From contig JBAXIB010000011.1 in NCBI GenBank assembly GCA_037138595.1, positions 1-64,000 on the forward strand: 64,000 nucleotides of DNA. Direction: 5' to 3'. This stretch comes from UBA4742 sp037138595. Lineage in GTDB: Bacteria; Actinomycetota; Acidimicrobiia; Acidimicrobiales; Acidimicrobilacustridaceae. The stretch's first letter is position 1. Each line of letters opens with the position of its first letter. The notes beneath the pieces were generated by a model. The model was not told the DNA's origin and did not search any database. It saw only the letters and a program-made list of their open reading frames with translations. Positions 34,756 through 44,482 of this stretch are shown in pieces. The position numbers and the translations under genes are program-made.

Positions 34756-37335
34756 TCAGAACGCTTCGTGTAATTCGCCGGTATCGGATGTACCGATTTC
34801 GGCGCCACCTTCAAGCTCTTCAGGAGTCATCAACACCGTCCGTGCCTTTGAGCCTTCGCCAGGTCCAACCACGCCGCGTTGCTCAAGCAGGTCCATGAGT
34901 CGACCAGCCCGGGCAAAGCCGACCCGAAGCTTTCTCTGCAGCATCGACGTCGAACCAAGTTGGGACCGAACGACAAGTTCCATGGCTTGGGCAAGCAGCT
35001 CATCGTCGTCGTCATTGCCAGTGCTGCCACCGAACAGGGTACTGCTGCCCGATGCGCTGCCATCGGCTGAACCCTCGACCCCTTCGACATAGGCGACGTC
35101 AGGGGCCTGACGCAGCCATGAGCCAACGATGGCGCGCACTTCTTTTTCATCGACCCAACATCCTTGGATGCGTTGCGGAATACTTGAAGCCGGCCCGAGA
35201 AGCAGCATGTCGCCTTTTCCGACGAGCCGCTCCGCACCGGATTGATCGAGAATGACTCGGCTATCGGCGAGACTCGAAACCGAAAATGCCCAGCGCGCTG
35301 GGACGTTGGCTTTGATGACTCCGGTGATCACATTGACCGACGGACGTTGCGTCGCAATCACCAGATGGATGCCAACCGCGCGCGCCATTTGCGCAATACG
35401 ACAGATGGAATCTTCGACGTCGCGAGCGGCGACCATCATCAAGTCGTTTAATTCGTCAACCACGATCAAAATAAACGGCAGACGCTGATAGTCCACGCCC
35501 TCGTCTGATCCCGCTGCGCTGAGGTCCCCGCGATCGAATGCTGCGTTATAGCCCGTGATATCGCGGACGCCAACCTCGCTCAGTAGGTCGTATCGCCGTT
35601 CCATCTCGCGAACTGCCCAAGCCAGCGCGTTCGCAGCTTTCTTCGGGTTAGTCACAACTTGAGTAAGTAAGTGCGGGAGTTTGTTGTACTGCCCAAGCTC
35701 AACCCGCTTCGGATCGATCAAAATCATCCGGACCTGATCAGGCGTCGACCGCATCAACACTGAAGTGATGAGTGAATTGATGCACGACGACTTACCGGCA
35801 CCAGTGGCACCGGCGATGAGCACGTGAGGCATCGTTGCCAGATTTGCCATGACCGAACGGCCGTTGATGTCGCGACCAACCGCAACTTCAAGCGGATGAT
35901 GCGCTTGACGCGCTTCTTCGGAGCCCAAAATGTCACCCAACGCAACGACTTCGCGCTTAGAGTTCGGTACTTCGACTCCGATGGCGTGGCGGCCCGGGAT
36001 CGGAGCGAGAATGCGCACATCAGGGGAGGCCATCGCATACGCGATGTCTTTATGCAGGCTCGTCACCTTTGCGACCTTGACGCCTTCGCCGAGTTCAAGT
36101 TCATAACGAGTGACTGTCGGGCCGACAACCATCCCAACCAGACGGGTCTCTACCCCGTGAGCTGCCAACGAAGTCTCAAGGGCACGACCGCGATCTTCGA
36201 CTGCTCGCCGATCGACCTCTTGCACCTCTGCTCGTCGCAGCAATTTCAGCGACGGCAACTTCCATGGTGACCGCTCGGCCGCCGGTCCGAGTCCGATGGC
36301 AAGTTGCTCGACTGAATTGGCTGATTCGTCAGGTGTTTCGGCGGCAGCATCGGGGTCTGCATCGTCGGTCGCCGCCTCTGCCGGCGCGGCCTCGGACTCG
36401 CCGGCCACGACAACTGCCAATCCGTCGGCACCAACTTCTAGCGACGCGTCAGCCGATTTCGCTCGACTGCGACTGCGTTTCGGCTTCGGGTCAGCAACTG
36501 GCGCCAACTCAGGCTCAACACCAGCAACTGCTGTCGCATCACCAATTTCGAACAACGGGGCAAATATGCGACTCACTGCACCGGTCAGGGGACGCACTCC
36601 CGCGGCGGTTTGGCCAGCCGCTGAACGAACTGACGTTCGCGTGAGAACCAAGACCCCGACGATCCCGAGTGCGAGCAAAATCAAGGTCGCGCCCCAAATG
36701 CCAACGAGTTGCTCGAGAGAGCCACCGATCAACGTGCCCAAGCCACCACCGGCACGCACGAAATCGCTCACGCTGTCGCCCCAGTTGGGCTGACCTCGGA
36801 ACAACTGCAGTAAGCCGCAGAGCGCGACGATCATCAGTGCCGCGCCGACAATCATTCGAGCGACTGACGACGAGCCCAGATCATCGGCGTTCACATCCTC
36901 GCCTGTTGATCCTGCCCCCGCCGAAGATCGAGCTGGTCGAGTCGATGATCGCGGTTCGGTTTCATCACCGTGAATACCCGACCCGCGAATGAGTGTGACT
37001 CCGAGCACTACCAGCGCAGGCGGAATGATCCATGCGGCCAACCCCACCGCCACGCCGATGCCTTCACCGAGTCCACGACCGACTGGTCCTGCTGTGTCGG
37101 CGTAAATCCCGAGGCCCGCTACGACCCCAGCGACGATGGCGAGAATCCCCCATACGTCATGGCCATGACCTTCAAACGCCTGCGACAACCCACCGGTCAC
37201 GCCAGTCGCGGCCACGGTGTTCGCCTTCTTCGACGACGCAGCGCGTTTAGAACCCCTATTCGATGAAGATGTTCGTGACGATGACGCACGCGACTTGGGG
37301 TGCTTTGTCGATCGAGTCTGCTGTTTTGTTGCCAC
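34756..37335 (-). CDS. ftsK: DNA translocase FtsK/SpoIIIE
   Basis: Moves chromosomal DNA through the division septum. The start is GTG 37335. The 859-residue protein has a basic, Ser/Arg-rich N-terminus and four to five TM helices (about 55-235). An acidic Ala/Pro linker follows, then the motor domain with GATGAGKSSCINSL (Walker A) and ILIVVDELNDLMMV (Walker B, Asn where Ala is usual). The C-terminal winged-helix gamma domain (GSTSMLQRKLRVGFARAGRLMD) reads KOPS-like sites. Length and order are typical for actinobacteria. Confidence 0.96.
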   Translation of the reverse strand: MATKQQTRSTKHPKSRASSSRTSSSNRGSKRAASSKKANTVAATGVTGGLSQAFEGHGHDVWGILAIVAGVVAGLGIYADTAGPVGRGLGEGIGVAVGLAAWIIPPALVVLGVTLIRGSGIHGDETEPRSSTRPARSSAGAGSTGEDVNADDLGSSSVARMIVGAALMIVALCGLLQLFRGQPNWGDSVSDFVRAGGGLGTLIGGSLEQLVGIWGATLILLALGIVGVLVLTRTSVRSAAGQTAAGVRPLTGAVSRIFAPLFEIGDATAVAGVEPELAPVADPKPKRSRSRAKSADASLEVGADGLAVVVAGESEAAPAEAATDDADPDAAAETPDESANSVEQLAIGLGPAAERSPWKLPSLKLLRRAEVQEVDRRAVEDRGRALETSLAAHGVETRLVGMVVGPTVTRYELELGEGVKVAKVTSLHKDIAYAMASPDVRILAPIPGRHAIGVEVPNSKREVVALGDILGSEEARQAHHPLEVAVGRDINGRSVMANLATMPHVLIAGATGAGKSSCINSLITSVLMRSTPDQVRMILIDPKRVELGQYNKLPHLLTQVVTNPKKAANALAWAVREMERRYDLLSEVGVRDITGYNAAFDRGDLSAAGSDEGVDYQRLPFILIVVDELNDLMMVAARDVEDSICRIAQMARAVGIHLVIATQRPSVNVITGVIKANVPARWAFSVSSLADSRVILDQSGAERLVGKGDMLLLGPASSIPQRIQGCWVDEKEVRAIVGSWLRQAPDVAYVEGVEGSADGSASGSSTLFGGSTGNDDDDELLAQAMELVVRSQLGSTSMLQRKLRVGFARAGRLMDLLEQRGVVGPGEGSKARTVLMTPEELEGGAEIGTSDTGELHEAF

Positions 37336-37359
37336 TTGCTCACCTGGGGTGGACGCGGA

Positions 37360-37374
37360 TGACCGGACCGGTCA
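37360..37374. repeat. Palindrome in the ftsK leader
   Basis: TGACCGG-A-CCGGTCA is a perfect 7-1-7 palindrome 25 bases before the ftsK start, within a GC-rich stretch. It could be an operator or a small hairpin; nothing in the sequence decides between these. Confidence 0.6.
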
Positions 37375-37540
37375 CCCCTCGGCCCCAAACCCGCGCCGAG
37401 GTGACACGAGGGTTCTAGCACAGCAGATGGGGACGCTCGGGTGGTGGACCCATCCCACACCGCAACAGGCGAGCCTTTTCAGGGACCGGCCGGCCAAATC
37501 GGCAGCAGCCATTCAGGAGCGGGCACCTAGGCAACGCCGA

Positions 37541-37729
37541 TCAGGAACGAGGCGGACCGTGATCTCGACATGATGCCGTCCAACCGGTTGGCGTGACCTG
37601 CACCCGCATTCGGCGACCACACATTTCGCAGTAATGCGGCGGCTCAAGCTCGCGGCGACACGAGTTTCCGTTGCACTGCGAGATTGCCTGACCGCACCAC
37701 GGACAAAACGTCGATTCCGCCACGGTCAC
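37541..37729 (-). CDS. bsaP: Small BsaP-type biotin synthase auxiliary protein
   Basis: A 62-residue cysteine-rich protein immediately downstream of bioB (8-base gap; GTG start). It has CPWCG near the N-terminus, ELEPPHYCEMCGRRMRVQV, and a final Cys in TGWTASCRDHG. This matches the small actinobacterial proteins found next to bioB that are reported to be required by mycobacterial biotin synthase, probably for its iron-sulfur cofactor. The assignment comes from motif and position. Confidence 0.78.
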   Translation of the reverse strand: MTVAESTFCPWCGQAISQCNGNSCRRELEPPHYCEMCGRRMRVQVTPTGWTASCRDHGPPRS

Positions 37730-37737
37730 GACGAACC

Positions 37738-38736
37738 TCAGATCACCTTCGACAACGCCCCGATGGGCATGCGTAAGTCATCGAGCATTTGCAGATCTTC
37801 TGCGGGCGAGCGGCCAAGCGTCGTCAAATAATTCCCGACGATTAATGCGTTGATTCCTGACGTCATACCCATCGCCTGCAGTTCTCGCAAGGTGACCTCG
37901 CGCCCGCCGGCGTAGCGAAGGATGACCGAAGGCAACCCGATGCGAAACAGCGCGATCCACCGAAGTGCTTCGAGTGGCGCGACCACCATGCGATCGGCAA
38001 GCGGCGTGCCCGGCCGCGGATTCAGAAAATTCAGCGGTACCTCTGCCGGCTCCACTTCGCGAAGTTCGCCGATGAGTTCGATGCGCTGAGCAACGCTCTC
38101 GCCCATCCCAAGTAATACGCCACAACAAAGCTCCATGCCGTTTTCGCGCACCAACGCGCAGGTGTCGAAACGTTCTTGGTACGAATGTGTCGACACAATC
38201 GACGGAAAAAACGAGCGAGCCGTTTCGAGATTGTGGTTATAGCGATGCACGCCACCAGCCGCGAGCCGCGCAGCTTGATCAGCGGAAAGGATTCCTGCGC
38301 TCACCGCTACCTGCAGGCCCGTTCGCTCCCGCACGAGCGGGACCAGTTCAAGGATGCGATTCAAGGTCCGCTCATCGGGGCCTCGAATGGCTAACACGAT
38401 GCAAAATTCGGACGCGCCCAGCGCGGCAGTTTCTTCGGCTGCCGCAAGCACCTCGGCGGTGTCGAGAAACGGCGTCGCTTGCACCTGGGTGTCGAATTTG
38501 GATGACTGGCTGCAAAAGTGGCAGTCCTCGGGACAGCCGCCGGTTTTCGCCGACAGGATGCCTTCGACCTCGACTTCTGGGCCACACCATGCCAAGCGAA
38601 CCTCATGTGCGAGGCTCGCGAGCGCTGGCACCTCGCTATCGGGAAGGGCGGCAAGTTCAGCGAGTTCGACCAACGTCAGTTGACGACGTTCATCAAGCAA
38701 TGCATTGCCAGCGGCAGTAATCAAGGTGCGGGACAT
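37738..38736 (-). CDS. bioB: Biotin synthase
   Basis: A radical-SAM enzyme that inserts sulfur into dethiobiotin. The ATG at 38736 gives 332 residues (MSRTLITAAGNALL), and an upstream start would add only unconserved residues. The cluster motif is GGCPEDCHFCSQSSKF, with LAIRGPDERTLNRI and the later YNHNLETA present. Other biotin genes (bioA, bioD, bioF) are not in the window. It is expressed together with the small BsaP-type gene. Confidence 0.96.
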   Translation of the reverse strand: MSRTLITAAGNALLDERRQLTLVELAELAALPDSEVPALASLAHEVRLAWCGPEVEVEGILSAKTGGCPEDCHFCSQSSKFDTQVQATPFLDTAEVLAAAEETAALGASEFCIVLAIRGPDERTLNRILELVPLVRERTGLQVAVSAGILSADQAARLAAGGVHRYNHNLETARSFFPSIVSTHSYQERFDTCALVRENGMELCCGVLLGMGESVAQRIELIGELREVEPAEVPLNFLNPRPGTPLADRMVVAPLEALRWIALFRIGLPSVILRYAGGREVTLRELQAMGMTSGINALIVGNYLTTLGRSPAEDLQMLDDLRMPIGALSKVI

Positions 38737-38829
38737 GCGAGGAAGGTACCTGCCAGAGCACCTCCGCGACCAACGAGACACCGGAAATCGCTCAACTCAA
38801 CGGCCGACCTCGGCCATACATCCGACCGG

Positions 38830-39630
38830 TTAGGCCGGAATCTGTTTTGCGAGCGCGTCAGCAATCAACTTGGCCCGCAGCGCATATCCGGCTGATGTGT
38901 AATGGATTTTGTCAGGGGTAAACCAAGGATCTTGCACCACAGACGCCCAATCAAATATCTCGAGGTTGGGATAACGATCTTTTGCATCGACCAACGCCGA
39001 ATCGAATAGCGCCATATTCGGATTGGCCCAATCGCCCTTGGTCTCAATCGTTTTCACATTCACCCACAGCACTGGTGCATCGCCAATAACCGCCATCATG
39101 CGATCGATGCGCTCAGCCTCGGAATGATTGCTGCCGTGGGCGATGTCAGCTGCGTCAGTAGTGCCGAGAGCGAAGACCCAGCAACCGTCATAACCAGTCG
39201 CCATGACTTTCTTCGCCACATCTTCGGCATTGAGTTGACCTTTGAGGTGTTCGACAATCGACCGTGCACCTGAGATCTCCGGTCGAAAGCTGGTCACGCC
39301 CACTCGAGCATATTGCGCGTCGATGCGATCGGCCGGCTTCGGCAGGTACGCCGTCGATGTGAGGCCAATCGATGTCGAGTCGCCAATGTGGACGACTTTG
39401 GTACACGACGACATCGGCGGGCCAGGCGGCATCGTCGGCGGAGCTTCGGTAGTTGCCACCGGTTGCGCGGCCGACGACGAACTATTGCCCTTGTCGCCAA
39501 TTCCGCAACCGGCCAGCGAAACCACCACCAACATGCCGGCCAGATGTAACGCAGTTGTTCGCAAAGTTCGATTCTGCACGGTCGCCACCGTAGGCGTTAG
39601 ATCACTCAGGGTCAGACCACTCGCTGTCAT
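38830..39630 (-). CDS. SGNH/GDSL-type hydrolase, probable lipoprotein
   Basis: The lipobox LAGC lies after a hydrophobic stretch. An in-frame GTG at 39579 would give a standard signal peptide of about 25 residues, so the true start is probably there rather than at 39630. A Ser/Pro/Thr-rich spacer leads to the hydrolase core, with VHIGDSTSIGL (block I nucleophile Ser). Near the end, FTPDKIHYTSAGYALRA supplies the Asp/His pair. Likely an envelope esterase or acyl-transfer-related enzyme; substrate unknown. Confidence 0.85.
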   Translation of the reverse strand: MTASGLTLSDLTPTVATVQNRTLRTTALHLAGMLVVVSLAGCGIGDKGNSSSSAAQPVATTEAPPTMPPGPPMSSCTKVVHIGDSTSIGLTSTAYLPKPADRIDAQYARVGVTSFRPEISGARSIVEHLKGQLNAEDVAKKVMATGYDGCWVFALGTTDAADIAHGSNHSEAERIDRMMAVIGDAPVLWVNVKTIETKGDWANPNMALFDSALVDAKDRYPNLEIFDWASVVQDPWFTPDKIHYTSAGYALRAKLIADALAKQIPA

Positions 39631-39683
39631 CGATGAACAACGTCAGATCGGATAGGCCGACGAGTTTTCTGGAGGGGTTGCCG

Positions 39684-41345
39684 TCACGCTTCCATGATGA
39701 CGGGAACAATCATCGGGCGACGTTTGGTGCGCTCGTTGACAAACTTCCCGGCGGTGCGACGAACGTGGCGCTGCAAACTTTCGATATCAGCGGCGTCATG
39801 AGCGAGCGCGGCTTTCACCGAGTCGGCAACCGCCGCCTCGCACTCATCGAGCAGCCCTTCGGCTTCAGCCTCATAGACCCAACCGCGGGTAATGACTTCA
39901 GGACCGGTGATGATGGTCCGACTGCCAATATCGACTCCGACGACGACAACCACAACGCCTTCTTCGGCCAAGACACGCCGATCGCGAAGGACGCCGTTTC
40001 CCACATCTCCGACGATACCGTCGACGTAGAGGTACCCAGCCGGCACCCGAGCGTGGGGTTTGAGCCCCTCATCGGTGAGCAACAACTGGTCGCCGTCTTC
40101 ACAGACCATGACATGACTCGCTGCCATATTCATCGTTGCCGCGATTCGAGCATGCGCCACCAGGTGGTGATACTCCCCGTGCACCGGAATGAACCAGTCG
40201 GGGCGCAGAATCGAATGAATGGTCTTGAGTTCTTCTTGTTTGGCATGCCCGGTCGCGTGAACATCTTCGAGACCTGAGTGGACGACCTCTACGCCGAGGC
40301 GAGTCAGGCCATCGATCACTTTGGTCACATTGGTTTCGTTGCCGGGAATCGGATGCGAACTCATGATGACGACATCGCCTTCACCGAGCGTGAGCCATCG
40401 ATTTTCACGCGCCGCCATCAGCGCTAACGCCGACATTGGCTCACCTTGCGATCCGGTGCTAATGACACACACTTTGGACGGGTCAAGGTCCTTTACATCG
40501 TCGATGTCGACGAGACGATTTTCAGGGATGGTCAACAAGCCCATCTCGCGGGCGAGCCGCACGTTCTTCTTCATTGACATACCCATGGTCGCGATGATGC
40601 GGTCATAGCTAATTGCCGCATCGGCGATTTGTTGGACTCGATGGAGATGGCTGGCGAAACAGGTCGTGATGATCCGTTTGCCTTCGAACTCATGGAACAG
40701 GTTGTAAAGAACCTTCCCGACCGATTTCTCCGATCGAGAACTGCCCTTCTCGGCGGCGTTGGTCGAATCACCAAGGAATAGCCGTATCCCGAACTGGTCG
40801 CTGAGCGAACCCATCCGGGCCAGATCAGTCATGCGGCCGTCGACTGGCGTCAGATCGATCTTGAAGTCACCGCTGTGAAGGATGATCCCTTGAGGCGTGT
40901 GAAACGCAGTCGCAAATGCATGAGGTACCGAATGGGTAACCGGGATGAACTCAACGTCGAACGGGCCGATTTGTCGACGCTCGCCGTCGTTGACCACGTT
41001 GAATGACGTCTGATTCAACAAGCCGGATTCTTCGATGCGATTTCGGGCCAAGCCCAGCGTGAGCGCTGAGCCAAAAATAGGGAACGACAACTCGCGCAAC
41101 AAAAACGACAACCCGCCATGATGATCTTCGTGTCCGTGAGTAACGATGCAGCCTTCGATGCGGTCCGAGTTCTCGCGCAAGTACGTGAAGTCCGGTAAGA
41201 CCAGATCGATACCGAGCATGTCGGCATCGGGGAACATCAATCCGCAGTCCAAAATCATGATGCGGTCATCTACCTCGATGCAGGCACAGTTGCGGCCGAT
41301 CTCTCCCAGGCCACCGAGGAAGGTGATTTTGACGGGTTCAGGCAT
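39684..41345 (-). CDS. rnj: Ribonuclease J
   Basis: A metallo-beta-lactamase/beta-CASP endo- and 5'-exoribonuclease. The ATG at 41345 (MPEPVKITFLGGLGEIGRNC) gives 553 residues, and dapA overlaps this start by 8 bases. The metal motif THGHEDHHGG, LHSGDFKIDLTPVDG, and the beta-CASP His in IPVHGEYHH are present. The dapA-rnj pairing is common in actinobacteria. Confidence 0.96.
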   Translation of the reverse strand: MPEPVKITFLGGLGEIGRNCACIEVDDRIMILDCGLMFPDADMLGIDLVLPDFTYLRENSDRIEGCIVTHGHEDHHGGLSFLLRELSFPIFGSALTLGLARNRIEESGLLNQTSFNVVNDGERRQIGPFDVEFIPVTHSVPHAFATAFHTPQGIILHSGDFKIDLTPVDGRMTDLARMGSLSDQFGIRLFLGDSTNAAEKGSSRSEKSVGKVLYNLFHEFEGKRIITTCFASHLHRVQQIADAAISYDRIIATMGMSMKKNVRLAREMGLLTIPENRLVDIDDVKDLDPSKVCVISTGSQGEPMSALALMAARENRWLTLGEGDVVIMSSHPIPGNETNVTKVIDGLTRLGVEVVHSGLEDVHATGHAKQEELKTIHSILRPDWFIPVHGEYHHLVAHARIAATMNMAASHVMVCEDGDQLLLTDEGLKPHARVPAGYLYVDGIVGDVGNGVLRDRRVLAEEGVVVVVVGVDIGSRTIITGPEVITRGWVYEAEAEGLLDECEAAVADSVKAALAHDAADIESLQRHVRRTAGKFVNERTKRRPMIVPVIMEA

Positions 41346-42219
41346 GCAGGTTGTTCCAAACTGCGAGCGCTTGTTGGTCAAGCCCGGCCGAAGCAGGACC
41401 CATCGGCATCCGACATTGCCCAGACGGTTGGCCAAGCGCTCGCATCATTGCTTTTGCTGGGATCGGGTTCGGGGTCAAGTCGCCGGACTCGAAGTCATAG
41501 GACGCAAGTAATCGAGCATTCAGGGCGCGTGCTGCATCGTGGTCACCGCGCTGAAATGCCTCGATCATCTGGCCCATCTCTGCTGCCGCCCAGTGGCCAG
41601 CCACTGAGATCACGCCCACTGCGCCGACGGCGATCATCGGCAACGCCCACGAATCGTCACCGGCATAAACCTCGAAGTCGTCGGGGGTGTCGGCCACGAC
41701 TCGGGCCGTTTCGGTGGCGTCACCTGCCGCGTCTTTGAGACCCACCACATTGGATACCTCGGTCGCCAGTCGAACGATGACCTCGTGGCTGATCTTGCGA
41801 CCCGACCGAATCGGGATGTCGTAGAGCAACACTGGCAGATCCGTCGCCGCAGCCACTGACCGAAAATGCGCTTCGAGTCCCGCTTGCGGTGGACGGTTGT
41901 AATACGGCGTTACCAACAACACCGCGTCCACCCCCGTACGCGCCGCTTCGGCGGTGAGTTCGCAGGCGTGGCTGGTGTCGTTCGTTCCGCTGCCCACGAT
42001 GAGCGGGACATCGACCGCAGCGCGCACGGCTCGCCATACCTCGATCTGTTCGTCATCGGTGAGCACCGAAGCCTCACCAGTCGAACCAGTCAGAACCAGC
42101 GCGTCATTTCCCTGGTCGACGAGCCACACGGCGAGTTCGGCCGCGCCGGCTAAATCAAGTCGACCATCGTCAAAAAACGGCGTGATCATTGCCGTGATCA
42201 TGGATCCGAAACGCGCCAT
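41338..42219 (-). CDS. dapA: 4-hydroxy-tetrahydrodipicolinate synthase
   Basis: Condenses pyruvate with aspartate semialdehyde, the first step of the diaminopimelate branch. The 293-residue barrel has LTGSTGEASVLTDDE, PYYNRPPQAGLEAHF, the catalytic Tyr in VLLYDIPIRSG and the Schiff-base Lys in VVGLKDAAGD. It begins one base overlapping the stop of the helix-turn-helix-like gene (TGATG) and ends overlapping rnj. Confidence 0.96.
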   Translation of the reverse strand: MARFGSMITAMITPFFDDGRLDLAGAAELAVWLVDQGNDALVLTGSTGEASVLTDDEQIEVWRAVRAAVDVPLIVGSGTNDTSHACELTAEAARTGVDAVLLVTPYYNRPPQAGLEAHFRSVAAATDLPVLLYDIPIRSGRKISHEVIVRLATEVSNVVGLKDAAGDATETARVVADTPDDFEVYAGDDSWALPMIAVGAVGVISVAGHWAAAEMGQMIEAFQRGDHDAARALNARLLASYDFESGDLTPNPIPAKAMMRALGQPSGQCRMPMGPASAGLDQQALAVWNNLHA

Positions 42220-42872
42220 CAGCGGGCCTTTCCGTCGTTAAGGTCAGGTTCGTTGCCGCGCTCTATGCCGAGCGTGGCAAGAAGATTTTCGTGCAGCTCG
42301 AACCACACGGTGTGATACGAGTCGATAGTTGGTTTCGTGAACCAGTCCACCTCACCTGCTTGAACGTTGGCCAATGCGCACTCAAGGCGCGGCCCATAAC
42401 TACTAAACCGATCCAACACTGCCGCTAGTTCAGCAACCACCGGCTGCATCAGCCGATCAAGCCCAATCAATTGATCGACAACGGCACCATCATGGATCGC
42501 GTCAAGGTGGTCGTTGACGATTTGTTCGCCATCAACCAGCCGAAGCTGCCATTGTGTGCACACATCGAGCATGTGCTGATTGATACCCATGAACCGGAAG
42601 TAGGCATCGGTTACCGGTGGCCTCGCATCGCAGGTATCGAGTTCATCAGCCAACTGCCGTTCGCCTTCAACGCGTCCGGTGGCGGTCAACATCCAACCGG
42701 TGATCCGCCCATCGCGAAACTGGGCCCAATCGGCAAGTTTGGCCGCCTCAAGGCGTGTTGTCGTTTCGGCTTCAGGCAATCCGATCGTCAATGCAACCGC
42801 CGAAGCCGTCGCGAACGAACGCAAGCGAAGGCCCAGTAGGACCAAAAGCTCCGGGTCGGAATGATGCGCCAT
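42219..42872 (-). CDS. Probable winged-helix regulator upstream of dapA
   Basis: The first 70 residues (MAHHSDPELLVLLGLRLRS, then VALTIGLPEAETTTRLEAAKLADWAQFRDG, then WMLTATGR) look like a MarR/PadR-type winged helix. The C-terminal half is helical and unassigned. ATG 42872 gives 217 residues. An ATG at 42965 would add 31 residues, but it shares the tetranucleotide CATG with the start of the divergent acyltransferase gene, so I prefer the downstream start. It is coupled to dapA by a one-base overlap. Confidence 0.7.
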   Translation of the reverse strand: MAHHSDPELLVLLGLRLRSFATASAVALTIGLPEAETTTRLEAAKLADWAQFRDGRITGWMLTATGRVEGERQLADELDTCDARPPVTDAYFRFMGINQHMLDVCTQWQLRLVDGEQIVNDHLDAIHDGAVVDQLIGLDRLMQPVVAELAAVLDRFSSYGPRLECALANVQAGEVDWFTKPTIDSYHTVWFELHENLLATLGIERGNEPDLNDGKAR

Positions 42873-42963
42873 CGCGCCTGACCCTACCAGCGCCCATGTC
42901 GACCCGACCTCGTTGATTAGCGCCATCAACACCGCGCCCGCAGTGACTGTGCGAGGATCGGAC

Positions 42964-43512
42964 ATGACCGAAGACTTATCGGGGCACGCGTTTGCCCGGT
43001 TCGGTGGTTACAGCGTGATCGAGCAGCCATCGCTCGCTATCGTCAACCCCGAATGCGTCAGCATCGGCGTCGCGGTGCACATCGGTGCCTTCGCGGTCAT
43101 CGAAGCGCTCGTCCCCGAACGGGGCGTCACGATCCAGATCGACGACCGCGCGTATATCGGACACTTTCTTCGCCTGACGTCAGTGGGCGGGGTTCACATC
43201 GGTGCCGACGCGATGTTGTCTGACCGTGTCTATGTATCCGACACCAGTCATATTTATGACGACGTGACCCAGCCGATCAAAGTCCAGGGCCTTCGCGACG
43301 GTCGACGGGTCGAAATCGGCGATGGTTCCTGGATCGGAATCGGAGCGGCCATTTGCGGAAACGTCCGCGTTGGACGCAACGCCATTGTCGGAGCCAACGC
43401 GGTCGTTACCCGTGACGTTGCCGATTACACCGTCGTGGCCGGAAACCCGGCAGTGGTCGTGCGCCGCCACGACGGCGACGAGTGGCACTGGGCGACCGAC
43501 CCAGTCCAGTAA
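42964..43512 (+). CDS. Hexapeptide-repeat acyltransferase
   Basis: A 182-residue left-handed beta-helix protein of the maltose/galactoside O-acetyltransferase type. It has repeated imperfect hexapeptides (IGVAVHIGAF, GDGSWIGIGAAICGNVRVGRNAIVGANAVVTRDV) and the end motif VVAGNPAVVVRR. GAGGA lies about 9 bases before ATG 42964, supporting this start. The acceptor is unknown; sugars of the cell surface are common in the family. Confidence 0.88.
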   Translation: MTEDLSGHAFARFGGYSVIEQPSLAIVNPECVSIGVAVHIGAFAVIEALVPERGVTIQIDDRAYIGHFLRLTSVGGVHIGADAMLSDRVYVSDTSHIYDDVTQPIKVQGLRDGRRVEIGDGSWIGIGAAICGNVRVGRNAIVGANAVVTRDVADYTVVAGNPAVVVRRHDGDEWHWATDPVQ

Positions 43513-43526
43513 TCACGCTGATTGAA

Positions 43527-44408
43527 TCAGCCGTCGTCGCTTGAATGAGCAATCGTCGACGCGGCAAGTTCATCATCGAATGCTTTTTCCGCGTTCACGA
43601 CTGCGGCATCACGTGCCCGTCGACGCAACAACAGCGGGTACACGATGACGGTCAACGTGGCAAAGATGACCCACTGGCCGGCATAATTGAGGTGCGGTCC
43701 ATCGCCAAGTTCAGGTGTCGGCGTCGGATCCGGAAGCGCACCCGACTGCGGAGGCTGCGACGACTGCAAACTCACATAAACCGGGAACAGTCGATAGTCG
43801 AGTTGCTGTTGCCAGCGATTCAAGTCCACCCGCGACAACGTGTGCAGCACACCATCGGATGGGTCATAGGGACCCGAAACCCGATTTTGAGTCGATAACA
43901 CCAGACCGGTCACCGTCACGATTCCGTCGGGCGGCGCAAATTGTGACAATGAACTGTTCTCGTCAATTGCATACGGAACCCAACCGCGATTGACCGCAAT
44001 CGCGGAGGTCCCATCAGCCGAAACCAATGGAGTCATCAACCACCAACCCGGATCACTTTTGTTGCGCGTGCGATTGCGAATAAGCACTTGATTCGCCGTG
44101 TCGTATCGTCCAGTCACTGTGACCTTGCGATAGGTCAAATCGGCGGCGTCGCCGGCGCTTGCCGATGGATTGATGAGCGAAACCAGCGGGACTGCATCGG
44201 TTTGTTCACGATTGGTAATGACCCGATTGATCTCTCGGCGACCAGAAAGTCGGTCAAGTTGCCAAAAAGCGAGGAACACAAATGCGATGACACATGCAGC
44301 GACAAAGAGGTGCGACAAGATCCAGCTCGGACGGCGGGCGAATCGCCAGTCAGTCGGTGGCTTACCGGCGGGCGCAGGTGAAGCAACGATCTCGTTGGAC
44401 TGGGTCAC
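43527..44408 (-). CDS. SURF1 family protein
   Basis: A cytochrome c oxidase assembly factor family. The 293-residue protein has an N-terminal membrane helix (about 31-52) right after the conserved RPSWILSH. A periplasmic domain follows (VTVTGRYDTANQVLIRNR, then GWWLMTPL and VNRGWVP), and a C-terminal helix at about 240-262 is followed by RRRARD. Length and order are typical of actinobacterial SURF1. No oxidase genes adjoin it. Confidence 0.9.
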   Translation of the reverse strand: MTQSNEIVASPAPAGKPPTDWRFARRPSWILSHLFVAACVIAFVFLAFWQLDRLSGRREINRVITNREQTDAVPLVSLINPSASAGDAADLTYRKVTVTGRYDTANQVLIRNRTRNKSDPGWWLMTPLVSADGTSAIAVNRGWVPYAIDENSSLSQFAPPDGIVTVTGLVLSTQNRVSGPYDPSDGVLHTLSRVDLNRWQQQLDYRLFPVYVSLQSSQPPQSGALPDPTPTPELGDGPHLNYAGQWVIFATLTVIVYPLLLRRRARDAAVVNAEKAFDDELAASTIAHSSDDG

Positions 44409-44482
44409 GTCGCGAGGCTAACGCTGTCAGGTTCCGCACCCGAATCGACCGCCACCAGCAGGTTACAGAGTGGACGAAACTG

